NCBI GenBank assembly: GCA_002320595.1
Contig: DCKB01000027.1
Span: 1-37,290 of the forward strand
Source: Christensenella sp. UBA1685
GTDB lineage: Bacteria; Bacillota; Clostridia; Christensenellales; CAG-138
Length of the DNA: 37,290 nt
Direction of reading: 5' to 3'
The notes under the pieces are model-generated. The model ran no database searches, was not told the origin of the DNA, and saw only the letters and a list, made by a program, of their open reading frames with translations. Each line of letters opens with the position of its first letter. Position 1 is the first letter of the stretch. Made by a program: the position numbers and the translations under genes. Of the stretch, positions 6,887-15,635 are shown piece after piece.

Positions 6887-8248
6887 ATGCGGCAGCGCGT
6901 TACGGATTTCATTGCACAACATGACCTGCTCAGGGCGGGATCAAGCGTCGTGGCCGGCGTGAGCGGCGGGGCGGACTCGGTCGCGCTTTTGCACACCCTT
7001 TGGTCGCTTGCGCCTGCAATGGGGCTTCGCCTGTATGCGGCGCATCTCAACCACGGCATCCGCGGTGCCGCGGCGGATGCGGACGAAGAATTTGTGCGCG
7101 GCCTGTGTGAGTTTTACGGCGTGCCGCTTTACCGCGGCCATGCGGATGTGCCATCCCTCGCGCACAGCCGCGGGCAGACGCTGGAACAGGCCGGGCGGGA
7201 TGCGCGGTATGGTTTTTTGGAGGAGGCGCGCCGCTATTTTGGCGCGGATGTGATCGCCGTTGCGCATCACATGGACGATCAGGCTGAAACGCTGCTTTTG
7301 CACCTCGCGCGCGGCGCGGGGCTTCGGGGGCTTACGGGCATGCGCCCAAAGCGCGGGCGGGTGATCCGCCCGCTGCTTGCGCTCCGGCGCAGCGAAATTG
7401 AAGCGTACCTTTTGCAGGAGGGGCTTGCCTTCTGCACGGATGAAACGAACCTGCTTCGGGAGGGCACGCGCAACCGGCTCCGGCTGGATGTGCTGCCTTA
7501 CCTTGCCGAATATGTGAACCCGGCGATCGTACCTTCGCTCTCTGCCACGGCGGAGCTGCTCGCGCAGGACGAAGCTTACCTTTGCAAGGAGGCTGCGGCC
7601 GCGCTTGCCAAAGCGCGGCGGGGCGAGCATGCCTATGACCGGGCGGCGCTTCTTGCGCTGCCGCCCGCCTTGCAGAGCCGCGCGGTGCGCATGGCGCTTG
7701 CGGAGGCAGGCGCTGCGCAGGACATTGCGCGCATCCATGTGGAGCAGGTAAGCGCCCTCCTCGGCGCGCGCACGGGCGCGCGGCTGCATTTGCCCGGCAC
7801 AGACGCATGGGTGGAATATTCGCTGCTCCACATCGGCACGTGGAAGGAGGCGGCGGCGTTTGCGCTGCCGCTTGAGCGCAGCGGGGAAACAAGCACGCCC
7901 CAAGGCGCATTTTTTGCGGAGGAAACGCCTCCGGGCAGCCTTGTGCGGGAGCCTTTCACCGCCTGCTTCGATGCGGACAAGCTGCCCGCGCAAGGGCTTT
8001 GCGTGCGCACCCGCCTGCCGGGGGACCGCTTCTTTCCGCTGAACGCGCCGGGCAGGCGCAAGCTCAAGGAATTCTTCATCGACAAGAAGGCGCCGCGCGA
8101 AAAGCGGGATATGCCGCTCATCGCATGCGGGCAGGAGATCCTGTTCGTCCCGGGCTACTGCATTTCGGATACGGTGAAGGTGGAGGAGAAGACCGCGCGC
8201 ATCCTGCGCGTGACCTATATGCCCCGCGAAGGCGCGGAACAAATTTAA
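6887..8248 (+). CDS. tilS: tRNA(Ile)-lysidine synthase
   Basis: TilS modifies C34 of the CAU-anticodon tRNA-Ile to lysidine, changing its reading from AUG to AUA; the reaction uses ATP and lysine. The 453-residue protein carries the PP-loop SGGADS at residues 26-31, the HLNHGIRG and VAHHMDDQAETLLLHLARGAGLRGL motifs (the latter seen as HHMDDQAET) and a C-terminal TilS_C domain (GDRFFPLNAPGRRKLKEF). ATG 6887 is chosen because GGAGG lies 5 nt upstream and the homologous core starts soon after; the in-frame open sequence upstream is not conserved-looking. hpt follows at 22 bp, the common tilS-hpt pairing of Firmicutes. Confidence 0.95.
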   Translation: MRQRVTDFIAQHDLLRAGSSVVAGVSGGADSVALLHTLWSLAPAMGLRLYAAHLNHGIRGAAADADEEFVRGLCEFYGVPLYRGHADVPSLAHSRGQTLEQAGRDARYGFLEEARRYFGADVIAVAHHMDDQAETLLLHLARGAGLRGLTGMRPKRGRVIRPLLALRRSEIEAYLLQEGLAFCTDETNLLREGTRNRLRLDVLPYLAEYVNPAIVPSLSATAELLAQDEAYLCKEAAAALAKARRGEHAYDRAALLALPPALQSRAVRMALAEAGAAQDIARIHVEQVSALLGARTGARLHLPGTDAWVEYSLLHIGTWKEAAAFALPLERSGETSTPQGAFFAEETPPGSLVREPFTACFDADKLPAQGLCVRTRLPGDRFFPLNAPGRRKLKEFFIDKKAPREKRDMPLIACGQEILFVPGYCISDTVKVEEKTARILRVTYMPREGAEQI

Positions 8249-8270
8249 ATTCCATTTCAGGGAGGGTTTT

Positions 8271-8816
8271 ATGGCAGAAAAGACCGACATGAACAAAAGC
8301 ATCAGCAAGGTGCTGGTGAGCGAAGAACAGCTCCGCGCGCGCGTTGCGGAAATGGGCGCGCAGCTTTCGGAGGATTATGAGGGCAAAAACGTGATCCTCG
8401 TGTGCATCCTCAAGGGCGCGGTGCATTTCTTTTCCGACCTTTCGCGCCACATGACCTGCCATATGGAGATGGACTTTATGTCGATCTCAAGCTACGGCAA
8501 CGGCCGCAAAACCTCCGGCATCGTGCGCATTGCAAAGGATATGGATGCGGACATCACCGGCCGCCATGTGCTCATTGTGGAGGACATCATGGACAGCGGC
8601 CTCACCCTCAATTACCTGACAACGATCCTCAGGGAACGCAAGCCTGCGTCGCTCAAGATCGCCTGCCTGCTGGACAAGCCCTCCCGCCGCGAGTGCGACA
8701 TTACGCCGGATTACTGCGGCTTTGTCATTCCCAACGAGTTCGTGCTCGGCTATGGCCTCGATTACGACGGCTATTACAGGAACCTGCCTTATGTGGGCGT
8801 GTTTAAGACGGAGTAA
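8271..8816 (+). CDS. hpt: Hypoxanthine(-guanine) phosphoribosyltransferase
   Basis: The 181-residue enzyme makes IMP or GMP from hypoxanthine or guanine and PRPP in purine salvage. The PRPP-binding motif VEDIMDSGLT is at residues 103-112, and the SSYGNGRKTSG loop (residues 73-83) and the C-terminal DYDGYYRNLPYVGV are typical of bacterial HPRTs. Length is normal. ATG 8271 follows GGGAGGG. It is the second gene of the tilS-hpt operon, and an intrinsic terminator follows directly. Confidence 0.96.
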   Translation: MAEKTDMNKSISKVLVSEEQLRARVAEMGAQLSEDYEGKNVILVCILKGAVHFFSDLSRHMTCHMEMDFMSISSYGNGRKTSGIVRIAKDMDADITGRHVLIVEDIMDSGLTLNYLTTILRERKPASLKIACLLDKPSRRECDITPDYCGFVIPNEFVLGYGLDYDGYYRNLPYVGVFKTE

Positions 8817-8831
8817 CTCTGTGAGGCGCAG

Positions 8832-8857
8832 GGGACGGGGAAACCCCGTCCCTTTTT
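8832..8857 (+). terminator. Intrinsic terminator of tilS-hpt
   Basis: GGGACGGGG-AAA-CCCCGTCCC followed by TTTTT, 15 nt after the hpt stop. Confidence 0.92.
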
Positions 8858-8983
8858 GAATGCGGTGCCAAAAGACATAAGGATTGCCCTGCTGCATTTG
8901 GCGGCAGCGCATATTTGTCAATGCAAAAGGAGGATGATGGGGTATGCCGGCCATCCGAAAGAAGTTAGAAAGGCAAGGCGAGC

Positions 8984-9478
8984 ATGAAAAAGCTATACCT
9001 GATCGGCGGGCCGATGGGCGTGGGAAAAACATCTGCATGTGGGTATTTGAAGCAGCTGTTGCCCAAAAGCGTATTCCTTGACGGGGATTGGTGCTGGGAT
9101 GCGAATCCCTTCCAGGTGACGGAGGAAACCAAGGCGATGGTGATGGACAATATCTGCCACCTGCTGAATAATTTTATCCGCTGCACGGCATATGAGCATG
9201 TGATCTTCTGCTGGGTGATGCATGAGCAAAGCATGATCGACAGGATCGTCCGCGCTTTGGATGCGGGCGGCTGCGATGTAAAGGCGGTTTCCCTGCTTTG
9301 CGATGCAGAAACCCTGCGGGAGCGGCTTCTGGAGGACGTCCGGCGCGGGGCGCGCACGGCGGACGTCATTGAACGGAGCCTTGCGCGGCTTGCGCAGTAC
9401 CAAAGCCTGAACACGCGGAAGGTGGACACCGCCGGCAAAAGCGCCCTGGACGTTGCAAAGGAAATTGCCGCGCTGTGA
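8984..9478 (+). CDS. Small P-loop kinase/ATPase (AAA_33-like)
   Basis: The 164-residue protein starts with a Walker A loop, GGPMGVGKTS (residues 8-17), followed by LDGDWCW, where the Asp may be the Walker B or substrate-side residue. The LLCDAETLRERLLEDVRRG segment resembles the lid region of small nucleotide or metabolite kinases. Substrate is not recognisable; it could phosphorylate a nucleotide, a sugar or an antibiotic. ATG 8984 is preceded by AAGGCAAGG at about 6 nt, a moderate ribosome binding site. It sits alone between the hpt terminator and a decayed gene on the other strand. Confidence 0.7.
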   Translation: MKKLYLIGGPMGVGKTSACGYLKQLLPKSVFLDGDWCWDANPFQVTEETKAMVMDNICHLLNNFIRCTAYEHVIFCWVMHEQSMIDRIVRALDAGGCDVKAVSLLCDAETLRERLLEDVRRGARTADVIERSLARLAQYQSLNTRKVDTAGKSALDVAKEIAAL

Positions 9479-9498
9479 ATCCCGCATTTTGCGGCGCG

Positions 9499-9728
9499 TC
9501 AGCCGAACCGCCGTTTTCGCTCGCGTACGTTTTTTGCAATCGCCTCAATGGTTTTCAGAAACTCTGAATCGCTTTTGCCCGTCGGGTCATCCAATCCCCA
9601 ATCTTCCCTGTGCCGGCCGAATAGCAATCAAACACATCGGTAGCAAGGCGCTTTCCCCAAGCCTCCGCGATTTGGCTGCGGCAGGAATTATGGATGCAAA
9701 CAAAGGCAATCTTTGATTTCCAGCGCAT
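9499..9728 (-). pseudogene. arsC: Decayed arsenate reductase (LMW-PTP/ArsC type), internal deletion and frameshift
   Basis: Reading minus from ATG 9728, the frame gives an ArsC-like start: KIAFVCIHNSCRSQIAEAWG, with the Cys-x5-Arg phosphatase loop, then FDCYSAGT. Directly afterwards the family resumes in another frame with DWGLDDPTGKSDSEFLKTIE and ends RERKRRFG at TGA 9499-9501. In intact thioredoxin-coupled ArsC proteins (about 130-140 residues) some 50-60 residues, including the two redox cysteines that relay to thioredoxin, lie between these blocks. Only about 76 codons remain, so the gene is dead. No ars operon neighbours are present. The identification rests on family memory of both flanking motifs. 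Confidence 0.75.
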
Positions 9729-9740
9729 AGGACGCCGCCA

Positions 9741-11483
9741 TTATCCGTTGTGCCGCACAAGCACGCCCAAAGCGGAGGGTGCGGTGAAATCCCGCAGCGT
9801 TGTGCTGAGATTTTCGCGCTGTGCGGCAGTCAAAAGGCGCTTAAAGTAACCGAGGTCGGGCGCGCCAACGAGCTGAAACAGCATCTGTGTGACGCGGCTG
9901 AGTTCGGGCAGTTCATCGAAGGTGACGGCGAGCGCGCCTTTTGTGATGCGGAAGCGGAACACGCGCGTATCCGGCGTTTCAATGAGCGAGGCGAGCACCG
10001 TAAGCTCTATGCAGTCCTCCGCATACGCCCAAACCGCGCGCACGCCGATCTTCTGCCATTCGCCCCGCATGGCGATGCGCCCATAGCGCAGCGAACCGTC
10101 CGCATGGATGGCGATGCGGTTGCATTCCGCGTATTCGTAAAACAGCAAATCAAGTCCGTATTCCGTTTTTTCAAAGCGGATCAGATCCGTTCCCATGGTG
10201 TAGTTGCCGTGTACGGCCTGAATCGTTTGGGTGAACACGCCGCCCGTGTTGGCTGAAAGACGGTATTCCCGGTCGTGGAGCAGCTCCGCAATGGCGTGGA
10301 ACTGCGCCGGATCCGTGTTGAGCGACCCGGGCAGCGTCGGCGTAAAGCGAAGCGCCTTGCAGGCCTCGGCAAGCGCAGCCTGTGCGCCGGCGTCCTCCGG
10401 CAGCGGCTCGGAAGATGCGCCCTCAAAGCAGGCGTTGATGTGTTCCGTCAGTGTCCCCTGCGCGAACAGTTTTGCGCTGCCGCTGAACACGGCAACCACG
10501 GCGTCATATTTCGGCAGCACGACCACATATTGCCCAAACGCACCGTTGAACTGATACCCGCCTTCCTCGTCGCTCATCCAGATCTGATAGCCGTAGCCAT
10601 GCGTCATTTCGCCGTGCGGCGTTTCGATTTGCTTTTTTGTGGCCGCATCCGCCCAGGCTTTGCTGAAAATGCGCTTGCCTTCCCACACGCCGCGGTTCAG
10701 GTAGAGCTGGCCAAGCTTGGCTGCGTCCTCCAGCGTGAGCGAAAGCCCCCAACCGCCTTTTTCCACGCCCTGCGGGCAGGTTTCCCACTGGAAGCGCTCA
10801 ATGCCAAGCGGCTCAAACAAGCGCGGCCGCAGATAGTCCACAAGCGTTTGCCCCGTGCGCCGCGCGAGTATGGCGGCGAGCATATACGTATTGAGCGAGT
10901 TATATTCAAACGCCGTGCCCGGTTCAAATTTGGGGAGGGACTCCAGGAACATCTTTGCCCAGTTTTCATCAAGCATTGAGCCGATCTCGTTAAAGCGGCA
11001 GCCCGTGCTCATCGTCAGCAGATGGCGCACGGTCATGTTCTTGATGACCTTGGCCTGCGTGGGGGTTACAAGCTCCGGGAAGAGATCCGCCAGCCGTTCC
11101 TCCAGCGAGAGCAGCCCTTCATCCACAGCGATGCCCACCGCCGTGCCGGTGACGCTTTTGCTCATGGAATAGAGCATGTGCGGCACATCCAGCCGGTAAG
11201 GCGCCCATGCGCCCTCGGCGATAACCTTGCCGTGGCGCATCACGAGCACGGCATGCGCCGCGATGGAATCCGCCTCGGCAGAGACGGCTTCATAAAAGCG
11301 CAGCACGGCATCGGAGCGTATGCCCTCGGCCTCCGGGGTGCTGCGGGGCAGCGGCTTCGGCGCTTTTGCCTCCGGCAGCTCCCGCTTTTGCAGCGCATAT
11401 CCATAGGATGGCACGTTTTTCAGGTCGTGCTTAAGGAATTTGAGCATCAGTTCAATGCTGCGCATCTGAATGGCGATGTCCAT
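9741..11483 (-). CDS. Serine hydrolase, beta-lactamase (class C)/DD-peptidase-like
   Basis: The 580-residue protein has a beta-lactamase-related serine hydrolase domain at about residues 45-350. The SxxK motif is S106-M-S-K109 (LYSMSKSVTGTAVG), followed by HLLTMSTGC and FEYNSLNTYMLAAILARRTG, where YNS takes the place of the usual Tyr-x-Asn element. GYGYQIWM lies where the third motif region would be. The C-terminal 200 residues form a separate domain seen in many family members. There is no signal peptide, so it should be cytosolic. Relatives include esterases, DD-peptidases and beta-lactamases; substrate is unknown and antibiotic resistance should not be assumed. ATG 11483 follows AAGGAGAG at 8 nt. 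Confidence 0.8.
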   Translation of the reverse strand: MDIAIQMRSIELMLKFLKHDLKNVPSYGYALQKRELPEAKAPKPLPRSTPEAEGIRSDAVLRFYEAVSAEADSIAAHAVLVMRHGKVIAEGAWAPYRLDVPHMLYSMSKSVTGTAVGIAVDEGLLSLEERLADLFPELVTPTQAKVIKNMTVRHLLTMSTGCRFNEIGSMLDENWAKMFLESLPKFEPGTAFEYNSLNTYMLAAILARRTGQTLVDYLRPRLFEPLGIERFQWETCPQGVEKGGWGLSLTLEDAAKLGQLYLNRGVWEGKRIFSKAWADAATKKQIETPHGEMTHGYGYQIWMSDEEGGYQFNGAFGQYVVVLPKYDAVVAVFSGSAKLFAQGTLTEHINACFEGASSEPLPEDAGAQAALAEACKALRFTPTLPGSLNTDPAQFHAIAELLHDREYRLSANTGGVFTQTIQAVHGNYTMGTDLIRFEKTEYGLDLLFYEYAECNRIAIHADGSLRYGRIAMRGEWQKIGVRAVWAYAEDCIELTVLASLIETPDTRVFRFRITKGALAVTFDELPELSRVTQMLFQLVGAPDLGYFKRLLTAAQRENLSTTLRDFTAPSALGVLVRHNG

Positions 11484-11526
11484 ATTTAAAACTCTCCTTG
11501 CCGGAACTTGTATCCGCGTTTATTCC

Positions 11527-11555
11527 ATTTTATCATGCCTGCGCCAAAACAACAA
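11527..11555 (-). promoter_or_regulatory. Weak promoter candidate for the serine hydrolase
   Basis: TTGTTG (11550-11555) and TAAAAT (11527-11532), 17-nt spacer on the minus strand. The -35 match is poor and touches the upstream terminator hairpin. Confidence 0.35.
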
Positions 11556-11575
11556 AGAGGGCTTAAGCCCTCTTT
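11554..11575 (-). terminator. Terminator of the DUF1292 gene
   Basis: AAAGAGGGCTTAAGCCCTCTTT is self-complementary (quoted here by its arms AAAGAGGGC and GCCCTCTTT) and lies 17 nt past the stop at 11592. On the minus strand it is followed by GTTGTTTTGG. Confidence 0.65.
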
Positions 11576-11591
11576 GCAGGTTCCGGAAAGT

Positions 11592-11945
11592 TTACTTGTC
11601 GCAATCGCAATCGCAGCCGCAGCCGCTTTCGCATTCACACTCGCCTTCGCACGCGCACTCGCCTTCACATTCGCACTCTTCGGAGAGCAGCTCCTCAACG
11701 ATTTCAACAAGCGCGTCCATCTTGTCCTCATCCGCAGGAAGGAATTCTTCCGTGTCGCCGTCCACGACGATCTTCATGATGTAGACCTCGGCAGTATCCT
11801 CGCCCTCGTCCGCATCGTCCTCGCCCAAATCCATCAGCACGGCGTATTCCTGCCCTTCGTACTCGAAGTATTCGATTACATCCAGCTCAAACTCGTTGCC
11901 TTCCTCATCAGTAAAGGTTACGACGTCCCTTTCTTCCATTTCCAT
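11592..11945 (-). CDS. DUF1292 protein with cysteine-rich CxC tail
   Basis: The first 90 residues match DUF1292, a short acidic Firmicutes family of unknown role (RDVVTFTDEEGNEFELDVIE, FEYEGQEYAVLMDL). The last 30 residues carry ten cysteines in five CxC pairs alternating with Glu, Asp and Gly, which looks metal-binding. ATG 11945 (117 residues) is preferred over ATG 11969 because AAAGGCGG lies 9 nt upstream of it and relatives start close to this Met; the upstream ATG has only a weak site. The protein is cytosolic by sequence. A TTGCCC/TACAAT promoter lies upstream and a hairpin follows, so it is monocistronic. Confidence 0.85.
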   Translation of the reverse strand: MEMEERDVVTFTDEEGNEFELDVIEYFEYEGQEYAVLMDLGEDDADEGEDTAEVYIMKIVVDGDTEEFLPADEDKMDALVEIVEELLSEECECEGECACEGECECESGCGCDCDCDK

Positions 11946-11986
11946 CGGTTCAAACCGCCTTTCCTTCATTTGCCAGTGGCACCTTG

Positions 11987-12015
11987 ATTGTACAATACAT
12001 TCGGCGCAAGGGCAA
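11987..12015 (-). promoter_or_regulatory. Promoter of the DUF1292 gene
   Basis: TTGCCC (12010-12015) and TACAAT (11987-11992), 17-nt spacer, on the minus strand. Confidence 0.6.
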
Positions 12016-12049
12016 GATAAAGTGTTCCCGCGCGGGGAAAGGATTATTC

Positions 12050-12076
12050 CGGTTGGGGAAGCGCATCCCCCAACCG
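12050..12076 (-). terminator. Weak terminator candidate after the ABC operon
   Basis: CGGTTGGGG and CCCCAACCG are 9-bp arms around a 9-nt loop, 11 nt past the stop at 12087. On the minus strand it is followed by GAATAATCCTTT, which is only moderately U-rich. Confidence 0.4.
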
Positions 12077-12086
12077 CCCATATGCT

Positions 12087-13841
12087 TTACTCCAACGCAA
12101 ACTGGCTGTTGTAAAGCTCCGCGTAAAAGCCGCCCTGCTCGAGCAGCGCGTCGTGCTTCCCCTGCTCGATGATGCGGCCATCCTTCATAACAAGGATGAC
12201 ATCCGCCTCGCGGATGGTGGAAAGCCGGTGGGCGACGATGAAGCTCGTGCGCCCCTGCATCATGCGCGCAAAGGCCTCCTGAATTTTCAGTTCCGTGCGC
12301 GTGTCGATGGAGGAGGTTGCCTCGTCAAGAATCAGCATCGGCGGCAGGCAGAGCATCACGCGCGCAATGCAGAGAAGCTGCTTCTGCCCCTGTGAAAGCA
12401 TCCCGCCATCCTCGGTGACGACGGTGTCATACCCGTTGGGCAGACGGCGGATGAAGCCGTCCGCATGCGAGGCGCGCGCGGCGGCGATGATTTCATCCTC
12501 CGGCGCATCCGGGCGGCCGAGGGCGATGTTTTCCCGGATGGTGCCGGCTTTGAGCCAGGTTTCCTGCAGCACCATGCCATAGGATGTGCGCAGGCTTCTG
12601 CGCGTAAGCCTGCGTATATCGCGGCCATCCACGCGCACCGTGCCGCCGTCCACATCGTAAAAGCGCATCAGGAGATTGATGAGCGTGGTTTTTCCGCACC
12701 CCGTGGGGCCGACGATTGCAATGCGCTGCCCGCTTTTTGCGGCCACGGAAAGGTTCTCGATCAGCGGGCGGGCGGGGTCGTAGGAAAACCTTACGTTCTC
12801 AAGCGAAACATCCCCCCGCACATCCTGAAGCGTTTGTGCATCCGGCGCGTCCGGCTCTTCTCTGGGCGTGTCGATCAGCTCGAACACGCGCGCCGCGCAG
12901 GCGAGGGCGTTTTGCAGTTCCGTTACTACGCCGGAAATTTCGTTGAAAGGCTTGGTGTATTGGTTGGCATAGCTCAGAAAGCAGGAGAGGCCGCCCACAG
13001 AGATGCCGCCCGCTATGGCGGAAAACGCGCCTGCAACGCCCACCGCCGCATAAACAAGGCCGTTTACAAAGCGGGTGGAAGGGTTGGTGATGGAGGAAAA
13101 GAAGATCGCGCGCAGCGAGGCTTTGGAAAGCCTGTCGTTGATCTCATCAAACCGGTTGAGCACGGCGCGCTCCCGTCCGAACGCCTGCACGACCTTCTGG
13201 TTGCCCACCATTTCCTCAACGAGCGCGGTTTGCTCGCCGCGCGTTTCGGATTGCAGCTTGAACATGGCATAAGTGCGCTTTGCGATGAACGCCGCCACGA
13301 ACAGGGACACGGGCGTGACGACAACCACCACGAGCGCAATGCGCCAGTTGAGCGAAAACATGAAGCCGAGCGTGCCTAAAATGGTGATAACGCCGGTGAA
13401 AAGCTGGGTGAACCCCATCAACAGGCCTTCGGAAAACTGGTCCGCATCCGCGATGACGCGGCTCACGAGTTCCCCGTGGGAATGCGCGTCAAGATAGCTG
13501 AGCGGCAGGCGCTGTATGTGCGCAAACGCTGCGTTGCGCAGGGAACGCACCGTTTCATATGCGATGCGGTTGTTGCAGAGGGAAAGCAGCCACTGTGCGA
13601 GCGCCGTGATGCCCACGATGATTGCCATGCGCACCGCAAGATTTGCCACGCCCTCAAAATCGACCCGGCCGGGCGCGAGGATGCGGTCGATCGCATCGCC
13701 CGTCAGGATGGGGAAATACAGCGTAAGCGCCACGGTGAGCGCGGCGAGCAGCAGAGAAAGCGCCACAAGCCATGCATAGGGGCGGATGCAGCCGAGCACG
13801 CGCCGGAGCGCCGCGGATTGCCTTTGATCCATGCGTTTCAT
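12087..13841 (-). CDS. ABC exporter half-transporter, catalytic-site Glu subunit
   Basis: The 584-residue protein has an N-terminal six-helix ABC exporter membrane domain (about residues 15-310) and an ATPase domain. Walker A reads GPTGCGKTT, the signature is LSQGQ instead of LSGGQ, and Walker B is MLILDEATSSID with the catalytic Glu present. The H-loop is IVAHRLSTI. It directly follows a second half-transporter whose Walker B ends in Asp, so the pair should form a heterodimer with one degenerate ATP site, as in BmrCD- or TM287/288-like multidrug or lipid exporters. ATG 13841 follows AAAGGAGG at 8 nt, placed inside the end of the upstream gene. Substrate is unknown. Confidence 0.92.
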   Translation of the reverse strand: MKRMDQRQSAALRRVLGCIRPYAWLVALSLLLAALTVALTLYFPILTGDAIDRILAPGRVDFEGVANLAVRMAIIVGITALAQWLLSLCNNRIAYETVRSLRNAAFAHIQRLPLSYLDAHSHGELVSRVIADADQFSEGLLMGFTQLFTGVITILGTLGFMFSLNWRIALVVVVVTPVSLFVAAFIAKRTYAMFKLQSETRGEQTALVEEMVGNQKVVQAFGRERAVLNRFDEINDRLSKASLRAIFFSSITNPSTRFVNGLVYAAVGVAGAFSAIAGGISVGGLSCFLSYANQYTKPFNEISGVVTELQNALACAARVFELIDTPREEPDAPDAQTLQDVRGDVSLENVRFSYDPARPLIENLSVAAKSGQRIAIVGPTGCGKTTLINLLMRFYDVDGGTVRVDGRDIRRLTRRSLRTSYGMVLQETWLKAGTIRENIALGRPDAPEDEIIAAARASHADGFIRRLPNGYDTVVTEDGGMLSQGQKQLLCIARVMLCLPPMLILDEATSSIDTRTELKIQEAFARMMQGRTSFIVAHRLSTIREADVILVMKDGRIIEQGKHDALLEQGGFYAELYNSQFALE

Positions 13842-13844
13842 CGC

Positions 13845-15596
13845 TCATGCCTCCTTTGTGCAGACCGCTTCTTTGGGGAACTGCGAATGGTAAATCTCCT
13901 GATAGACAGGGCAGCTTTGAAGCAGCGCTTCGTGCGTGCCGATGCCGGCAACGCGCCCGTCGTCGAGGACGATGATTTTATCCGCATGGCGGATGGAGGC
14001 CGCCCGCTGGGAAACGAGGAACACCGTGGGGCCGCCTTCCATTTCACGGATGGCCCTGCGGAGCTTCGCGTCCGTTGCGTAATCGAGCGCGGAGGCGCTG
14101 TCATCGAGAATCAGGATATCGGGCTTGCGCACGAGCGCGCGGGCGATCGTGAGCCGCTGCTTCTGCCCGCCGGAAAGGTTTTTGCCGCCCTGCTCCACGG
14201 GGGCGGACAGGGCGCCTTCCTTTTGCTCCACAAAGTCCTTCGCCTGCGCACACGCAAGCGCGGCCCAAAGCGCATCATCCCCAGCATCGCTGCGGCCCCA
14301 GAGCAGGTTTTCCCGGATGGCGCCGCGGAACAGCACCGCCTTTTGCGGCACGATGCCGACCTTTGCGCGCAGCGCGGCGGCAGGCCAATCCTTCACATCC
14401 CTGCCGAACACGCGCACCTGCCCGCGCGTTGCCGGGTAAAAGCCGGGGATGAGGTTCACAAGCGAGCTTTTGCCCGACCCCGTGCCGCCGATCACGCCGA
14501 TGATTTCGCCCGGTTCGGCACGGAAGGAAACATCGGAAAGCGATTCTGCGCCCGCGTTTTCGTAGGCCAGGCTCACGCCGCAAAACTCTACCGCCGGCGC
14601 GCCCGCGGGCACGGCGGGCAGCGCGCCCTGCGTGTTCCCCATGGCGGCGTTGCCGGCGGGGAGCGCAAGCACGGCGGAAACGCGGTTTGCGCTTGCAAGC
14701 GCGCGGGTCAGCGTGATGATCAGGTTTGCGAGCTTCACAAGCTCAACCAAAATTTGCGACATATAGTTTACGAGCGCCACCAGTTCGCCCTGCGTGATGC
14801 GCCCCGCATCCACCTGCACCGCGCCGGTGCGGAGCAGCGCAAGCACGGCAAGGTTGATGATGGCATAGGTGAGCGGGTTCATGAGCGCGCTGATGCGGCC
14901 GACAAAGCGCTGCATGCGGGCGAGCGCGGCGTTCTTTTCCTCAAAGGCGGAAACCTCCGCATCCTCGCGCGCAAAGGCGCGAAGCACGCGCGCGCCGGCG
15001 AGCGTCTCCCGCGTTTTGCCGAGCACGCCGTCGAGCTCCGCCTGTACACGGCGGTATTGCGGGATGGTATAAAGCATCGTGCCGAACACGACGAGCGCAA
15101 GCAGCGGGATGACCGCAACGAAAAGGAGCGCGGATTTTGCATCGATGGTAAACGCCATGACCATCGCGCCGAACACGATGAACGGCGAGCGCAGCAGCAG
15201 GCGCAGCGTGAGATTTACACCCGTTTGCACCTGGTTGATGTCGCTTGTCATGCGCGTCATCATGGTGGATGTGCCGAGCGTGTCAAGCTGCGTATAGGAA
15301 AGGCTTTCGATCTTTTCAAACAGCGCGTGGCGCAGCCGCCCGGCGAAGCCCACGGCGGCCTTTGCGGAAAAATATTGCGCGGTGATGGCGGCGGCAAGCC
15401 CCACAAGGCCGAGCAGCAGAAGCACGCCGCCCATGCGCAGGATATACCCGCGATCCGCTCCGGCCACGCCCGTGTCGATGATGGCGGCCATTACGAGCGG
15501 CACAAGCAGCTCGAACGAAGCCTCCAACAGCTTGAACAGCGGCCCAAGCACGCTTTCTTTGGCATAGCCCTTCATATAAACCAAAAGCTGTTTCAT
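13845..15596 (-). CDS. ABC exporter half-transporter, degenerate-site subunit
   Basis: The 583-residue protein (start ATG 15596, AAAGGA 8 nt upstream; an earlier in-frame ATG at 15635 adds a non-conserved stretch) begins MKQLLVYMKGYAKESVLGPL, typical of YfiB/BmrC-like subunits. The ATPase domain has Walker A GGTGSGKSS, a canonical signature LSGGQ, and Walker B ILILDDSASALD, in which Asp replaces the catalytic Glu. The H-loop position reads LVSQRAASI, with Gln in place of the switch His. Both changes mark the degenerate ATP site of heterodimeric exporters. It is the first gene of a two-gene operon and lies under a promoter covered by a 17-bp palindrome. Confidence 0.92.
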   Translation of the reverse strand: MKQLLVYMKGYAKESVLGPLFKLLEASFELLVPLVMAAIIDTGVAGADRGYILRMGGVLLLLGLVGLAAAITAQYFSAKAAVGFAGRLRHALFEKIESLSYTQLDTLGTSTMMTRMTSDINQVQTGVNLTLRLLLRSPFIVFGAMVMAFTIDAKSALLFVAVIPLLALVVFGTMLYTIPQYRRVQAELDGVLGKTRETLAGARVLRAFAREDAEVSAFEEKNAALARMQRFVGRISALMNPLTYAIINLAVLALLRTGAVQVDAGRITQGELVALVNYMSQILVELVKLANLIITLTRALASANRVSAVLALPAGNAAMGNTQGALPAVPAGAPAVEFCGVSLAYENAGAESLSDVSFRAEPGEIIGVIGGTGSGKSSLVNLIPGFYPATRGQVRVFGRDVKDWPAAALRAKVGIVPQKAVLFRGAIRENLLWGRSDAGDDALWAALACAQAKDFVEQKEGALSAPVEQGGKNLSGGQKQRLTIARALVRKPDILILDDSASALDYATDAKLRRAIREMEGGPTVFLVSQRAASIRHADKIIVLDDGRVAGIGTHEALLQSCPVYQEIYHSQFPKEAVCTKEA

Positions 15597-15635
15597 TATG
15601 GCGTTCCTTTGCGTTCCCGGATTATTTTCTCCCAT

